A DNA stretch of 39,321 nt from Blastococcus sp. CT_GayMR20. Its GTDB lineage: Bacteria; Actinomycetota; Actinomycetes; Mycobacteriales; Geodermatophilaceae. Both the position numbers and the translations under genes were made by a program. The notes beneath the pieces were generated by a model that was given only the letters and a program-made list of their open reading frames with translations, was not told the origin of the DNA and ran no database searches. This document shows, piece after piece, positions 25,791 through 33,614 of the stretch; position 1 is the first letter of the stretch, and each line of letters starts with the position of its first letter. The DNA is taken from positions 1-39,321 of the forward strand of contig NZ_SPQM01000031.1 of assembly GCF_004570345.1 (NCBI RefSeq), read 5' to 3'.

Positions 25791-26043
25791 CGCACCTCCC
25801 CGATACGCGCCCGTTGAGTTGACCGTCTCTTGATCATCGCTACCCAGGGCTGTCGACCGTTACCGGCCGAAGGTCTCTCTTCAGCGACCAGCGGTTTGGG
25901 CGGCCAGCGACGATCAGACGGGGGTGGACACGATGGTCTTCGTGCTGACGTTCGCGGGCCCGTCCGGGCCGGCACCTGGCATGACCCAGCCGCACCGTGC
26001 TCCTACCGTGGTTGCGATTGCCGGGTGTTTCGGGTCAAGCGGC

Positions 26044-27297
26044 TCAGGCGCCGCGGGGCTGAGCCAGCTCCGGTGCTGGCCGGCCGTGGCGGGGTCGCCG
26101 TCCGCTGACCAGTCGGGCGGCCACTGGCCCGAGGATCGCCAGCAGCAGCACGTAGGTGGCCGCGAGGGCGCCGAAGCGGGGATCCAGCGTGAAGGCACCT
26201 GCGTCGGCGGACGCGGTAGTCAGGCCAGCGATCACGATGGAGAACTCGCCTCGAGGAACCAGCGCAACACCGGCGCGGAGCCGTCCGCGACCACCGATGC
26301 CAGCCCGGCCCGCCGCCCACCATCCCGTGGCGACTTTTGTTCCAGAGGTCACCAGCGCCAGTGCCACCGCCAGCAGCAGCACGTCGGGGATCTGGGTGGG
26401 GTCTATCTGCAGGCCGAAGAACATGAAAAAGACGGCGGCGAACAGATCTCGGAGGGGACGGAGCAGCTGGGCGGCGCTGTGCGCGATTGGCCCGGACAGG
26501 GCGACGCCGACCAGGAACGCGCCAACCGTCGCCGACACGTTCATCTGGGCGGCGAGCCCGGCCACCAGCAGCGTCAGGCCGAGAACCCGGAGCAGCAAGA
26601 CCTCGTCGTTGGGTGCGAACACCAACCGGGAGAGCAGTTCCGGTGCTCGGATGGCGAGCAAGAAGACCGCGGTGACCGCGGCGAGGGCCAACCCCAGGCT
26701 GCCGGTGGCGGCGAGCACGGACAGCCCCGACACCATCGCCGTCAGGACAGGCAGGTAGCCGGCCATCGCCAGGTCCTCGAGGACGAGGACGGCGATCACC
26801 GTCGGCGTCTCGCGGTTGCCCAACTGGCCAAAATCGGCCAGCAATTTCGCCACGATGCCCGAGGAGGAGACGTAGGTGACCCCCGCCATCGCCACCGCGG
26901 CCACGGGCCCCCAGCCGAGTAGCAGCGCCACCGCGGCGCCGGGAACGGCGTTGAGTATCAGGTCCACCAGGCCGGCGAGCGTGTTGTGCCGCAGCCCCGC
27001 CACCAGCTCGTCGGCGGCATACTCCAAGCCGAGCATGAACAACAGCAGTACCGCACCGAGTTCAGCGCCGACGGTGATGAACTGCTCGCCTCCCTCGCCC
27101 CCGGTCAGCGGCACCGGGCCGTGCTCGCCGAAGGCTAGACCCGCGAGCAGGTAAAGCGGCACCGGAGAGACCTTGCATCGGTGTGCGACCAACCCGAGCA
27201 CGCCGAGGCCGAAGAGCACCGCGCCTAGGTGGAGCAGCACCGTCCCGGCGGTCGTTCCCGACGCTGCGGCGAGCGTCATGTGATCGTGCCCGACCAC
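26044..27297 (-). CDS. Cation/proton antiporter (CPA2, Kef/KhtU type)
   Basis: This 417-aa protein has about 12 hydrophobic spans and fits the Na+/H+ exchanger (CPA2) family. Visible are FMLGLEYAADELVAGL, GVTYVSSSGIVAKLLADFGQL, VLVLEDLAMAGYLPVL (LEDL, ion-path acidic residues), MNVSATVGAFLVGVALSG, FFMFFGLQIDP and RAGVALVPRGEFSIVIAGL (the conserved RGEFS loop). It lacks a C-terminal RCK/TrkA-N domain. It probably exports K+ or Na+ in exchange for protons. The GTG at 27297 lies 2 bp after the upstream regulatory gene; the ATG at 27279 is an alternative. Confidence 0.92.
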   Translation of the reverse strand: MVGHDHMTLAAASGTTAGTVLLHLGAVLFGLGVLGLVAHRCKVSPVPLYLLAGLAFGEHGPVPLTGGEGGEQFITVGAELGAVLLLFMLGLEYAADELVAGLRHNTLAGLVDLILNAVPGAAVALLLGWGPVAAVAMAGVTYVSSSGIVAKLLADFGQLGNRETPTVIAVLVLEDLAMAGYLPVLTAMVSGLSVLAATGSLGLALAAVTAVFLLAIRAPELLSRLVFAPNDEVLLLRVLGLTLLVAGLAAQMNVSATVGAFLVGVALSGPIAHSAAQLLRPLRDLFAAVFFMFFGLQIDPTQIPDVLLLAVALALVTSGTKVATGWWAAGRAGIGGRGRLRAGVALVPRGEFSIVIAGLTTASADAGAFTLDPRFGALAATYVLLLAILGPVAARLVSGRRPRHGRPAPELAQPRGA

Positions 27298-27299
27298 TC

Positions 27300-27575
27300 C
27301 TACGCCTGGTCCTCGGTCAGCTGCCAGATCCGGTGGTGAGTTCTCGACTGTGGATCGTCTTCACCTGGAGGCAGCGCCAGCAGCTCCACGAGCGCCGTCC
27401 GCTCCTGAGGCTCCAGGCTCACCGACTCGGCGACCGTGTCGGGGTCATCGCCGGCGTAGACCAGCAGGTCCACCGGACCGCCGCGGTGCACCACCAGTCC
27501 CAGCCGACGACCGGCCGAGGTGGCGAAGTCGTACCGCGTCCCCACCCCCGGCAAGGGAGTCTGCTCTACCTCCAC
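27300..27575 (-). CDS. Antiporter regulatory subunit, short (KhtT-like N domain)
   Basis: The 91-aa protein starts VEVEQTPLPGVGTRYDF and continues RRLGLVVHRGG and VDLLVYAGDDPDTVAESVSL, matching the N-terminal domain of KhtT-like cation/proton antiporter regulatory subunits. Family members usually continue into an RCK_C (TrkA-C) ligand-binding domain to about 160 aa. Here the frame stops after HHRIWQLTEDQA, so the nucleotide-sensing part is absent. The GTG at 27575 has GGAGGTGG 6-7 nt upstream. It is co-transcribed with the antiporter gene that starts 2 bp later. Confidence 0.8.
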   Translation of the reverse strand: MEVEQTPLPGVGTRYDFATSAGRRLGLVVHRGGPVDLLVYAGDDPDTVAESVSLEPQERTALVELLALPPGEDDPQSRTHHRIWQLTEDQA

Positions 27576-28335
27576 CGCACACCACCTCCACAGCGGGCCG
27601 CCCCTGACCAGGACCACGGCCGCAAGTTTTGGGGAAGACTCGGCGTCCGTCGACGCGGCCAGACCGCGCGATCAGCAGCCTGGACTGCGGACGAGACGCC
27701 CGTCTTTCATCGGGGCTGATTGGCTCGACGGCCGAGCCTTCTGCCTGTCGCAAAATGCGGACACCAAGCGGGCACGTCCAGCGGCTCCCGCAGCGGGTGA
27801 CGTTGCCGGCGGCGTGCCGGCTGTCGTGGGCAGCGGCGGCCCCGGTGCCCGGATGGCCGATGCCGGCGCTCTCGACGGCGTCCATCGTCAGCGCCCGCGC
27901 GGTGTCCATCGCGCGACGATCGAGGCGCCGAAGCCCTCGGGCAGGGTGAGGCGCGGCTGAGTCGGGTGTCCGGTGGGGGCGTTGCTGGCAGCCTTGGCGG
28001 GTGCTTCGGGCGGGTGCTGGTGGTCGCCGTACGGCGATCGGCCTGCTCAGTGGTCATTCGGCTGCGGTTCTTCCTCGGCTCGGCCTGCCGGCACCGTTCT
28101 GGTAGCCCACGCCTGTGGCTTCCCGAGCGTACGAAAAGTATGCAGTGCCGTCCCTGACCGCACGTCCGACGCGTGGTGAGCCAATGACTGTGCGTGTGCG
28201 GTCGTCGTTCTCCATCCAATTGGTGGATCGACGACCGGAACGTCATGCGATGAGCATGTCTGCCGCCGCACGCTGCCGGGAAAGAACCGGAGCGAAGCGA
28301 ATGCGATTAAAATCGTCCCGAGTGGAGGACGCGCG
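27576..28335. other. Divergent intergenic with transketolase scar
   Basis: This is 760 bases between the divergent antiporter and opcA operons. It holds the transketolase-like remnant (27835-27920, minus strand) and, close to opcA, a small symmetric element ATCCA-ATTGG-TGGAT near 28214-28228 that may be an operator. No complete gene is seen. Confidence 0.4.
27835..27920 (-). pseudogene. Transketolase N-terminal remnant
   Basis: The minus strand encodes DTARALTMDAVESAGIGHPGT, which matches the conserved transketolase N-terminus (helix, then GHPG contacting thiamine diphosphate). Beyond GHPGT the frame degenerates and no other transketolase motif follows. Upstream, a frame starting MTTEQADRRTA (about 28058) resembles a leader of such genes but is out of frame. 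It is a short scar of a former tkt. Confidence 0.5.
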
Positions 28336-29586
28336 GTGACGACGCTGTGGGACACCACGGGTGCGGACATCGTGAAGGCGCTGGCCGAGCAGCGGCGAAT
28401 CGGCGGTGCGGTGTTCTCAGGTATGGCGCTCACGCTCGTGGTCATCGCCGACGAGGGTAAGGTGGTCGAGGCCGAGCAGGCTGCTGCGGCGGCGGCCGCG
28501 CAGCATCCGTGTCGGATCCTCGTCGTGGTGCGGCGGCAGATCGACGCGCCGATTCCTCGGCTGGACGCCGAGGTGTTAGTCGGTGGCCGGTTGGGGCCAG
28601 GTGAAGCCGTGGTGATGCGGATGTACGGCCGGCTGGGCTTGCACGCAGAGTCGGTCGTCGTGCCGTTGTTGGCCGCGGACGTTCCGGTGGTGAGCTGGTG
28701 GCACGGCGCGCCGCCGCAACGACTAGCCACCGATGCGCTCGCGGTGACCGCCGACCGGCGGATCACCGACTGCTCCTTGGCCGCCGACCCCTTGGCCGCC
28801 TTGAGAGAGCGCGCCGATGACTACGCCCCCGGCGACACCGATCTTGTCTGGACGCGCAGCACGCCCTGGCGGGCGGTGCTCACGTCCACCCTGGACGCGG
28901 TTGCTGCCCGGCGAGCGGACCCGTTCCGGCTGATCGGAGGTCGCATCGAGGGCGACCCGGCGCACCCCACTGCGGCGCTGCTGGCGGGTTGGTTGTCTGC
29001 GCGTTGCGGCTGCGCAATTGAGGTGGTGGGTTTTGCGCGGATCGCCGGATCGACCGGCGTGGGAGCAGTGTCCCTGGACATAGGCTCCGGTGAGCAGGTC
29101 CGCGTTCAGGCTGATCACCGCGGACGTGCCGTGATCTCTCAGCCGTGCCGACCCGACTCAACTGTGGCGCTGCCCGCCCGCAGCCTCGGCGAGCTGCTCA
29201 GAGAGGAATTGCGCCGATTGGATCCCGACGAGCCTTATGGCCAGTCGCTAGAGGCGGCGACCGGCCGGACCGGCCTGTCGGATCGTTCGCCGGTGCGGCA
29301 GTACATCTGGGTCGATCCGGCGGGAGACTCGAATGACGATCGCGGTGGGAGGGCGGCGAGTCGACGGCCTAGCACGCCCGGGCTCGGCGATGTGCCGGGC
29401 CTGGATGAGGCGGGATCGATGGTGGCCAAATCGAAGGACGCCGACCCGCTCCACAGGGGGGGGGGCATGAACGGCCGGGCCAAGGTGTCATCGAGTCGTG
29501 AGTCGGCCCGCGGCCCCCGAATCGTCCGGCTCCTTCCGGGAGACTCCGGGTATCACGATTGCGCCCGACTCCAACCGGTTGGCTGA
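28336..29586 (+). CDS. opcA: OpcA, glucose-6-phosphate dehydrogenase assembly/activator
   Basis: OpcA binds and activates glucose-6-phosphate dehydrogenase. The core (about residues 1-320) has MTTLWDTTGADIVKAL at the start, HPCRILVVVRRQ, SVVVPLLAADVPVVSWWHG, RITDCSLAADP and LTSTLDAVAARRADPFRL, all typical. The GTG start has GAGTGGAGGA 7 nt upstream. The tail beyond residue 330 is unlike other OpcA proteins and contains a run of ten G (29456-29465). One extra G would end the gene at 29501 in a GTGA overlap with pgl. As written the frame runs 89 bp into pgl. No zwf lies next to it. Confidence 0.88.
   Translation: MTTLWDTTGADIVKALAEQRRIGGAVFSGMALTLVVIADEGKVVEAEQAAAAAAAQHPCRILVVVRRQIDAPIPRLDAEVLVGGRLGPGEAVVMRMYGRLGLHAESVVVPLLAADVPVVSWWHGAPPQRLATDALAVTADRRITDCSLAADPLAALRERADDYAPGDTDLVWTRSTPWRAVLTSTLDAVAARRADPFRLIGGRIEGDPAHPTAALLAGWLSARCGCAIEVVGFARIAGSTGVGAVSLDIGSGEQVRVQADHRGRAVISQPCRPDSTVALPARSLGELLREELRRLDPDEPYGQSLEAATGRTGLSDRSPVRQYIWVDPAGDSNDDRGGRAASRRPSTPGLGDVPGLDEAGSMVAKSKDADPLHRGGGMNGRAKVSSSRESARGPRIVRLLPGDSGYHDCARLQPVG
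29456..29465 (+). repeat. G10 homopolymer inside opcA
   Basis: Ten consecutive G occur in the variable 3' part of opcA. G9 would stop the frame at once (GCA TGA), G11 or G8 would stop it at 29499-29501 overlapping the pgl GTG, and G10 runs on to 29586. It is a candidate slippage site, or a sequencing length error. Confidence 0.7.
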
Positions 29587-30307
29587 TGCGGTCGCGTCTG
29601 CGTTGATCGCCCGGCTCGCCGCAGTGCAAGCGGTACATCGCAGCGCCTCGCTGGTGCTCACAGGCGGCGGGATCGGAACGGCCGTCCTGGCGCGGGTGGC
29701 GGAGTTGACCGCTGCGCCGAGCAGCGACGTCGTGGATTGGCGGGCGGTGCAGGTGTGGTGGAGTGATGAGCGTTTCATCCCGGCCGGGGATCCTCGGCGG
29801 AACGAGGTGGCCGCCCGCCGGGCGCTGCTGGATCCGTTGGCTGTTCCTGCTGATCAAGTGCATCCAATGCCCGCCTCCGACTCCGAGTTTGCCGCAGCGC
29901 AGGACGCTGCGCTGTGGTACGCCGACCAGTTGGCCGCGGCGGCGCCGAGCGGCCGGGCACTCCCCCGCTTCGACGTGCTTCTGCTCGGCATGGGTGCCGA
30001 CGGGCACGTGGCTTCGATCTTCCCCCAGTCCCCCGCTACTCGGGACACGCGTCCGGTGTTTGCGGTGCGCAACTGTCCGAAGCCACCGCCTACCCGCCTG
30101 AGTCTCGGCTTCTCCGCCATCAACACGGCCGCGGAGGTGTGGCTGCTGGTTAGCGGACGAGCCAAGGCACCTGCGGTGGCCTGCGCCCTTTCCCGCGCCG
30201 ACCCGGTGCAGATTCCTGCTTCTGGCGTCCACGGCAGTCGGGCAACTCGATGGTGGCTCGACGCGGCCGCGGCGAGCAACCTGTCCCCAGTGCGGTCGGA
30301 TACCTGA
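29498..30307 (+). CDS. pgl: 6-phosphogluconolactonase
   Basis: This 269-aa enzyme hydrolyses 6-phosphogluconolactone in the oxidative pentose phosphate pathway. Motifs are SLVLTGGGIGTAVL, VQVWWSDERFIP, NEVAARRALLDPL, VHPMPASDSE and DVLLLGMGADGHVASIFP (phosphate and substrate site), ending with WLLVSGRAKAPAV. The length is normal. The GTG at 29498 lies inside the 3' end of opcA, suggesting translational coupling. An ordinary ribosome-binding site is weak. The first 15 residues (SRPAAPESSGSFRETPG) are variable, so a later start is possible. Confidence 0.92.
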   Translation: MSRPAAPESSGSFRETPGITIAPDSNRLADAVASALIARLAAVQAVHRSASLVLTGGGIGTAVLARVAELTAAPSSDVVDWRAVQVWWSDERFIPAGDPRRNEVAARRALLDPLAVPADQVHPMPASDSEFAAAQDAALWYADQLAAAAPSGRALPRFDVLLLGMGADGHVASIFPQSPATRDTRPVFAVRNCPKPPPTRLSLGFSAINTAAEVWLLVSGRAKAPAVACALSRADPVQIPASGVHGSRATRWWLDAAAASNLSPVRSDT

Positions 30308-30955
30308 GCCGGTGAGCCGGGTCCGCGGATGGCCGTGGCGCGAGTGGTCCCGAAAAGGTGGCTGCGCGAGGCGATCAGCGCTACGGAGCAGGAACGGTAA
30401 GGGCGCGCGCCGGTGGCGCCGACGCGATGCCTCCGGGCACGACTGCTGGCATCAACTGTGCACTTCCTTGGGCTGGGACCGAGGTGAAATGACTTTCTGA
30501 GCCGCCTCAGTGACTCGCCGGCGGCGAGTCTAAGGACGACCGGGTGATTGCACACGTTCGGCCGTTCGGCCGCCATAATCCCCCTTCCCTTGCGGCTAGC
30601 AACCGGCACAGCATTGCCACGCCCAGGATCAGGAACATATCGGCGTCCTGAGGCGTCAGGAATGGGTGAGAAGGGCACCGTCGACACACGGTGTCGGGAT
30701 GGCGGAGGGAGGCACGAGATGGCCATTGAGTTGCCGGGTTCAAGCCCTTATCGGTTCGAGTCGTCGGTTGAGCCGCATCCAACCGTGCCGCTTCGCGGTC
30801 CCGCCTCTCCTCCCCTTCGTCTGCCGCGCGCCGTCGCAGGCGGCCCCTCGGCTGAACGCACGCGATCGGACGGCAGCATCTTTGAGCGGGCTTCGGCGCG
30901 CCTGCGGCATCTAGCCGCGCGTAAGCAACGGATTTCCAACGATGAGAAAGGGGTC
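30308..30955. other. Intergenic, or coding extension of the lipoprotein gene
   Basis: No recognised gene. An ATG at 30719 has a very strong GGAGGGAGG site and opens a frame that continues without a stop into the lipoprotein gene. The intervening residues (for example FERASARLRHLAARKQRIS) match no family I know. The palindromic motif at 30679-30698 lies about 20 bp before that ATG. Confidence 0.4.
30679..30698 (-). promoter_or_regulatory. Palindromic motif, copy 2
   Basis: The reverse complement, CCCGACACCGTGTGTCGACG, matches 1675-1694 at 18 of 20 bases. It sits just upstream of the strong ribosome-binding site at 30704-30712. It may be an operator shared by the two loci; the regulator is unknown. 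Confidence 0.35.
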
Positions 30956-31591
30956 ATGGCCGTGAGCCGGGTGAGTCGGAATACCAAGCTGCTGAGGGCC
31001 ATCGTGAACATCGCCCTCTCGCTCCTGGCGGTGACGGTGCTCAGCGGCTGCAGCGCTGGGCAGGTAACTCAGACCGCCACGCAGGATCGTGACAAGACCG
31101 GCGGCTTCGGTCAAGTCGGCGATATAGCCATCCGCGCAGTTCAGCTTGCTTATCCGCCCGATGGTGTATACCAACCGGGCGACGAGGCAGAACTGTCTAT
31201 GGCCATCGTCAATAGCGGCACGGTCGACGACCGGTTGGTGTCGATCAGCGGCGAGCCGTTCAGCGGGGTGACCGTGAATGGATCGCGTTCGAGTACTCCC
31301 ACCCCCGCAGACAGCCGTGCCGCGTCACCGGCCTCCGACTCGCCGACAACGACGACAAACGCCACCGTCACTTCGGCGAGCACCGGCGAAGTCCCCATCC
31401 CGGCCGGCGAGTCTGTCTTCATTGGCATGGGAGGACCCACAATCACGCTGACCGGAATCACCGAACGTATCGACGCTGCGCACTTCGTGCAGCTGGCTTT
31501 GACGTTTGCGCGCGCTGGCCACACGACGGTTACTGCGATCGTGGAGCCGGCACCGGAGCCACTGCCACCTGACCCCGTCATCGAGTTCTAG
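30956..31591 (+). CDS. Lipoprotein, PCuAC/LpqE-like
   Basis: This 211-aa secreted lipoprotein has the signal peptide LLRAIVNIALSLLAVTVLSGC with a perfect lipobox LSGC (Cys32). The mature part (VGDIAIRAVQLAYP, YQPGDEAELSMAIVNSGTVDDRLVSI, VFIGMGGPTITLTGI, LALTFARAGHTTVTAIVEP) has the fold pattern of DUF461/PCu(A)C and mycobacterial LpqE-like proteins. The Met/His copper ligands of true PCu(A)C are not evident, so metal binding is uncertain. A Ser/Thr-rich insert follows GEPFSGVTV. The ATG at 30956 has AGAAAGGGG upstream. An in-frame ATG at 30719 with a strong site is a rival start, but it would bury the signal peptide. Confidence 0.75.
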   Translation: MAVSRVSRNTKLLRAIVNIALSLLAVTVLSGCSAGQVTQTATQDRDKTGGFGQVGDIAIRAVQLAYPPDGVYQPGDEAELSMAIVNSGTVDDRLVSISGEPFSGVTVNGSRSSTPTPADSRAASPASDSPTTTTNATVTSASTGEVPIPAGESVFIGMGGPTITLTGITERIDAAHFVQLALTFARAGHTTVTAIVEPAPEPLPPDPVIEF

Positions 31592-31886
31592 TGGCAGCGA
31601 TTCACGGCCTCATGACCAGTCGTTTGTTCCGGATAGTCACAGCACGAGGATCTCCGGTGACGATGTGGGGCGTTGCCCACCCCCAATTCTTGCGACCTCG
31701 CTGTGCTGCGAACGGCCCCGTGGTGGGCCGTATCCGCAGCTGGGTCAAAGACGTCGGGATAGTCCGAGCACGGTGGGATATCGCAGGCGTCGTCCGCGCC
31801 AGCCCACTGCAGACTGCTGCGGAGGAGGACCGACGAGCGCAAGCACAGAGTCGTGGACGGTCTCGACGCTCGTGGACTCCTCCCTC

Positions 31887-32049
31887 AGCCGACTTCGTCA
31901 AGCGCGAGGTCCAATCCGATGTCGCGCATGGCCAGGCCCTCCCCGGCCAAGAGCTGTCGAAGGGGCAGGGTCAGAAGCAGCTTCGCACTGGATGGCCACG
32001 ACTACGAGATCGACCTCACGAACGAGAGCGCTGCGGAGTTGCGCTCGGC
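31887..32049 (+). pseudogene. Lsr2-like remnant, copy B
   Basis: The frame from about 31975 encodes FALDGHDYEIDLTNESAAEL, then RSAFRRYIDAG, a clear match to the Lsr2 N-terminal dimerisation domain. EGAGSEA, corresponding to the Lsr2 DGSEA motif, lies just upstream in another frame. The same frame break occurs in copy A (5575-5738), and 31952-32049 is about 91% identical to 5641-5738. After RSAFRRYIDAGPSGRS the frame continues to 32140 without the AT-hook-like C-terminal domain. The local surroundings (31592-32232) show no other gene. Confidence 0.6.
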
Positions 32050-32232
32050 ATTTCGGCGGTACATCGACGCCGGGCCGTCGGGTCGGTCGGCAGGCCGCGA
32101 ACACGCTCGGGGGGACGGACGCACGGCAGCCGTTGGGTAGGTGGCGCAGCTGTAGTTGCCTTCTCAATCTTTTCCGTCGAGTGGAGACGGTGCGAAAATT
32201 TGGTGAAGCGCATGCGTGAAGGGGGGCGCGTC

Positions 32233-32907
32233 GTGGATGAGGTGCTCACGCGGTCGGAACTTTTCCACGGGCTGCCGACGGAGGTTATCGAACCGGTCGC
32301 GACCAGACTCGAGACCGTCTCGATTCCCCGCGGCGATGTGGTGTTCAGTGAGGGCGAGCTGGGAGATGCGCTGTACATCGTTCTCTCCGGCACGGTCGAG
32401 CTGACGCGCCGCTCCCCAGGCGGCGGCGAGAGCCTGTTGGCCGTACTTGGACCGTCGGATCAGTTCGGCGAACTGGCGGTATTCGATCCCTGCCCACGCA
32501 CGGAAACGGCGACCGCGGTGACCGACATCCGGCTGGCATGCGTTCCTCACTCCGTGCTGCGCCCGTGGATCGAGGCGCATCCCGAGCTGGGTGAGCGACT
32601 GTTGCGCGTACTGGCCCGGCGACTGTGGCGCACCAAGACATCGCTGCCCGATCTGTTCTTCACTGACGTCCCGGGGCGTGTGGCCAGGATGCTGTTGCAC
32701 CTGGCCGACAAGTTTGGCAGCCGCGTTGCTGAGGGCGTGCGGATCAAGCACGACCTCAGCCTCGAGAGGCTGTCCCGAATCGTGGGCGCCTCTCATGAGA
32801 CGGTGCAGAAGGCGCTCGCCGACTTTGCGGACCGCGGCTGGATTCGTCTGGAGGACACGTCGATGGTCATCCTTGACGAAAAGCAGCTGCGCCGGCGCCA
32901 ACGTTGA
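32233..32907 (+). CDS. Crp/Fnr-family transcriptional regulator
   Basis: This 224-aa protein closely follows actinobacterial Crp. The cyclic-nucleotide domain has GDVVFSEGELGDALYIVLSG and the phosphate-binding cassette FGELAVFDPCPRTETATA. The dimer helix is followed by FFTDVPGRVARMLLHLADKFG and the C-terminal HTH LSLERLSRIVGASHETVQKAL, with DRGWIRLEDTSMVILD as the wing. The cassette keeps Glu and Arg, so cAMP binding is plausible. Substitutions such as HETVQKA in place of RETVNKA in the recognition helix suggest a specialised paralogue of the global Crp. The GTG at 32233 has AAGGGGGG 7 nt upstream; the ATG at 32212 is less likely. Confidence 0.9.
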   Translation: MDEVLTRSELFHGLPTEVIEPVATRLETVSIPRGDVVFSEGELGDALYIVLSGTVELTRRSPGGGESLLAVLGPSDQFGELAVFDPCPRTETATAVTDIRLACVPHSVLRPWIEAHPELGERLLRVLARRLWRTKTSLPDLFFTDVPGRVARMLLHLADKFGSRVAEGVRIKHDLSLERLSRIVGASHETVQKALADFADRGWIRLEDTSMVILDEKQLRRRQR

Positions 32908-33525
32908 CCGGATGAGCCCAGGGCGTGCCCTGCGGATCCCGTGTGCGGCGAGGTCGGTCGTCCATGAGTCGCCTTGCCTCCGCACATGCCGGGCTGCGCT
33001 CCCACGTCAGCCGAGCCGTCGCCGAAGCCGGCAAACGCACCACTACCGGCGGCGCCGCGTTGGCGCGGACGGGCTCCGCTCCCGAACCTCCCGGGCTCCA
33101 CGATCGCCGCGATGCTCCTACCGGCGCCGGATTTGCCGCTCTCGGCCGCGGGGGGTTCACGGAACCGCGCCTGCGCGATCCGCGGCGCAGCGATCGCCAC
33201 GTACGAGACCCGAGCGTTTATAGGGGTTCGCTGCAGGTCCAGACCGAGACGCTTGGGTCCGGCAGCCTGCGGTAGCTGACGCGTGAACTGCGACAGCGGG
33301 GTCGCCCGCGGGCGAGGCACGCACGTCCTCGTGAACGACCACACCCTGCTGCCTGCGCCGAGGTCCTCGCTGATGTGCGAGAGGGCACGCGCGGCCCTCC
33401 CCAGGCCGGGCGTTGACCTGGCTGACCGCCCAGGGCGCCACTGTGGCGGTTCGACCGCACCCGTATAGCCCGGATGGGCTTATGCCCAGACCCGAGTTCG
33501 CATCGACTAGCGCACGCTCCCTCGA
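32908..33525. other. Intergenic, no gene recognised
   Basis: About 620 bases lie between the Crp-like gene and the SatD region. The frames are shadow-like. A short hairpin AGCCC-GGAT-GGGCT at 33467-33480 may help end transcription. Confidence 0.35.
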
Positions 33526-33614
33526 CTAGATGAGGTACGCGCGGCGTAGCGAGAGCCACCCCACGGCAGTCGCCAGCGCTCACCCGGCGACCAGCACCAG
33601 CACGGCGATGCTTA
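33526..33614 (-). pseudogene. Tiny membrane-peptide ORF with in-frame TGA
   Basis: Directly after the SatD-like gene the minus strand reads SIAVLVLVAG-stop-ALATAVGWLSLRRAYLI-stop, both parts in one frame. The TGA (33582-33580) stands where a Trp codon would make one membrane span. The expected start overlaps the upstream stop (GATAAGC) and has no ATG. It is probably a small membrane gene lost by point mutations. Confidence 0.3.

Noticed and set aside
30548..30955. A 347-aa form of the lipoprotein
   Set aside because: It would place the signal peptide and lipobox in the middle of the protein; the ATG at 30956 has its own ribosome-binding site.
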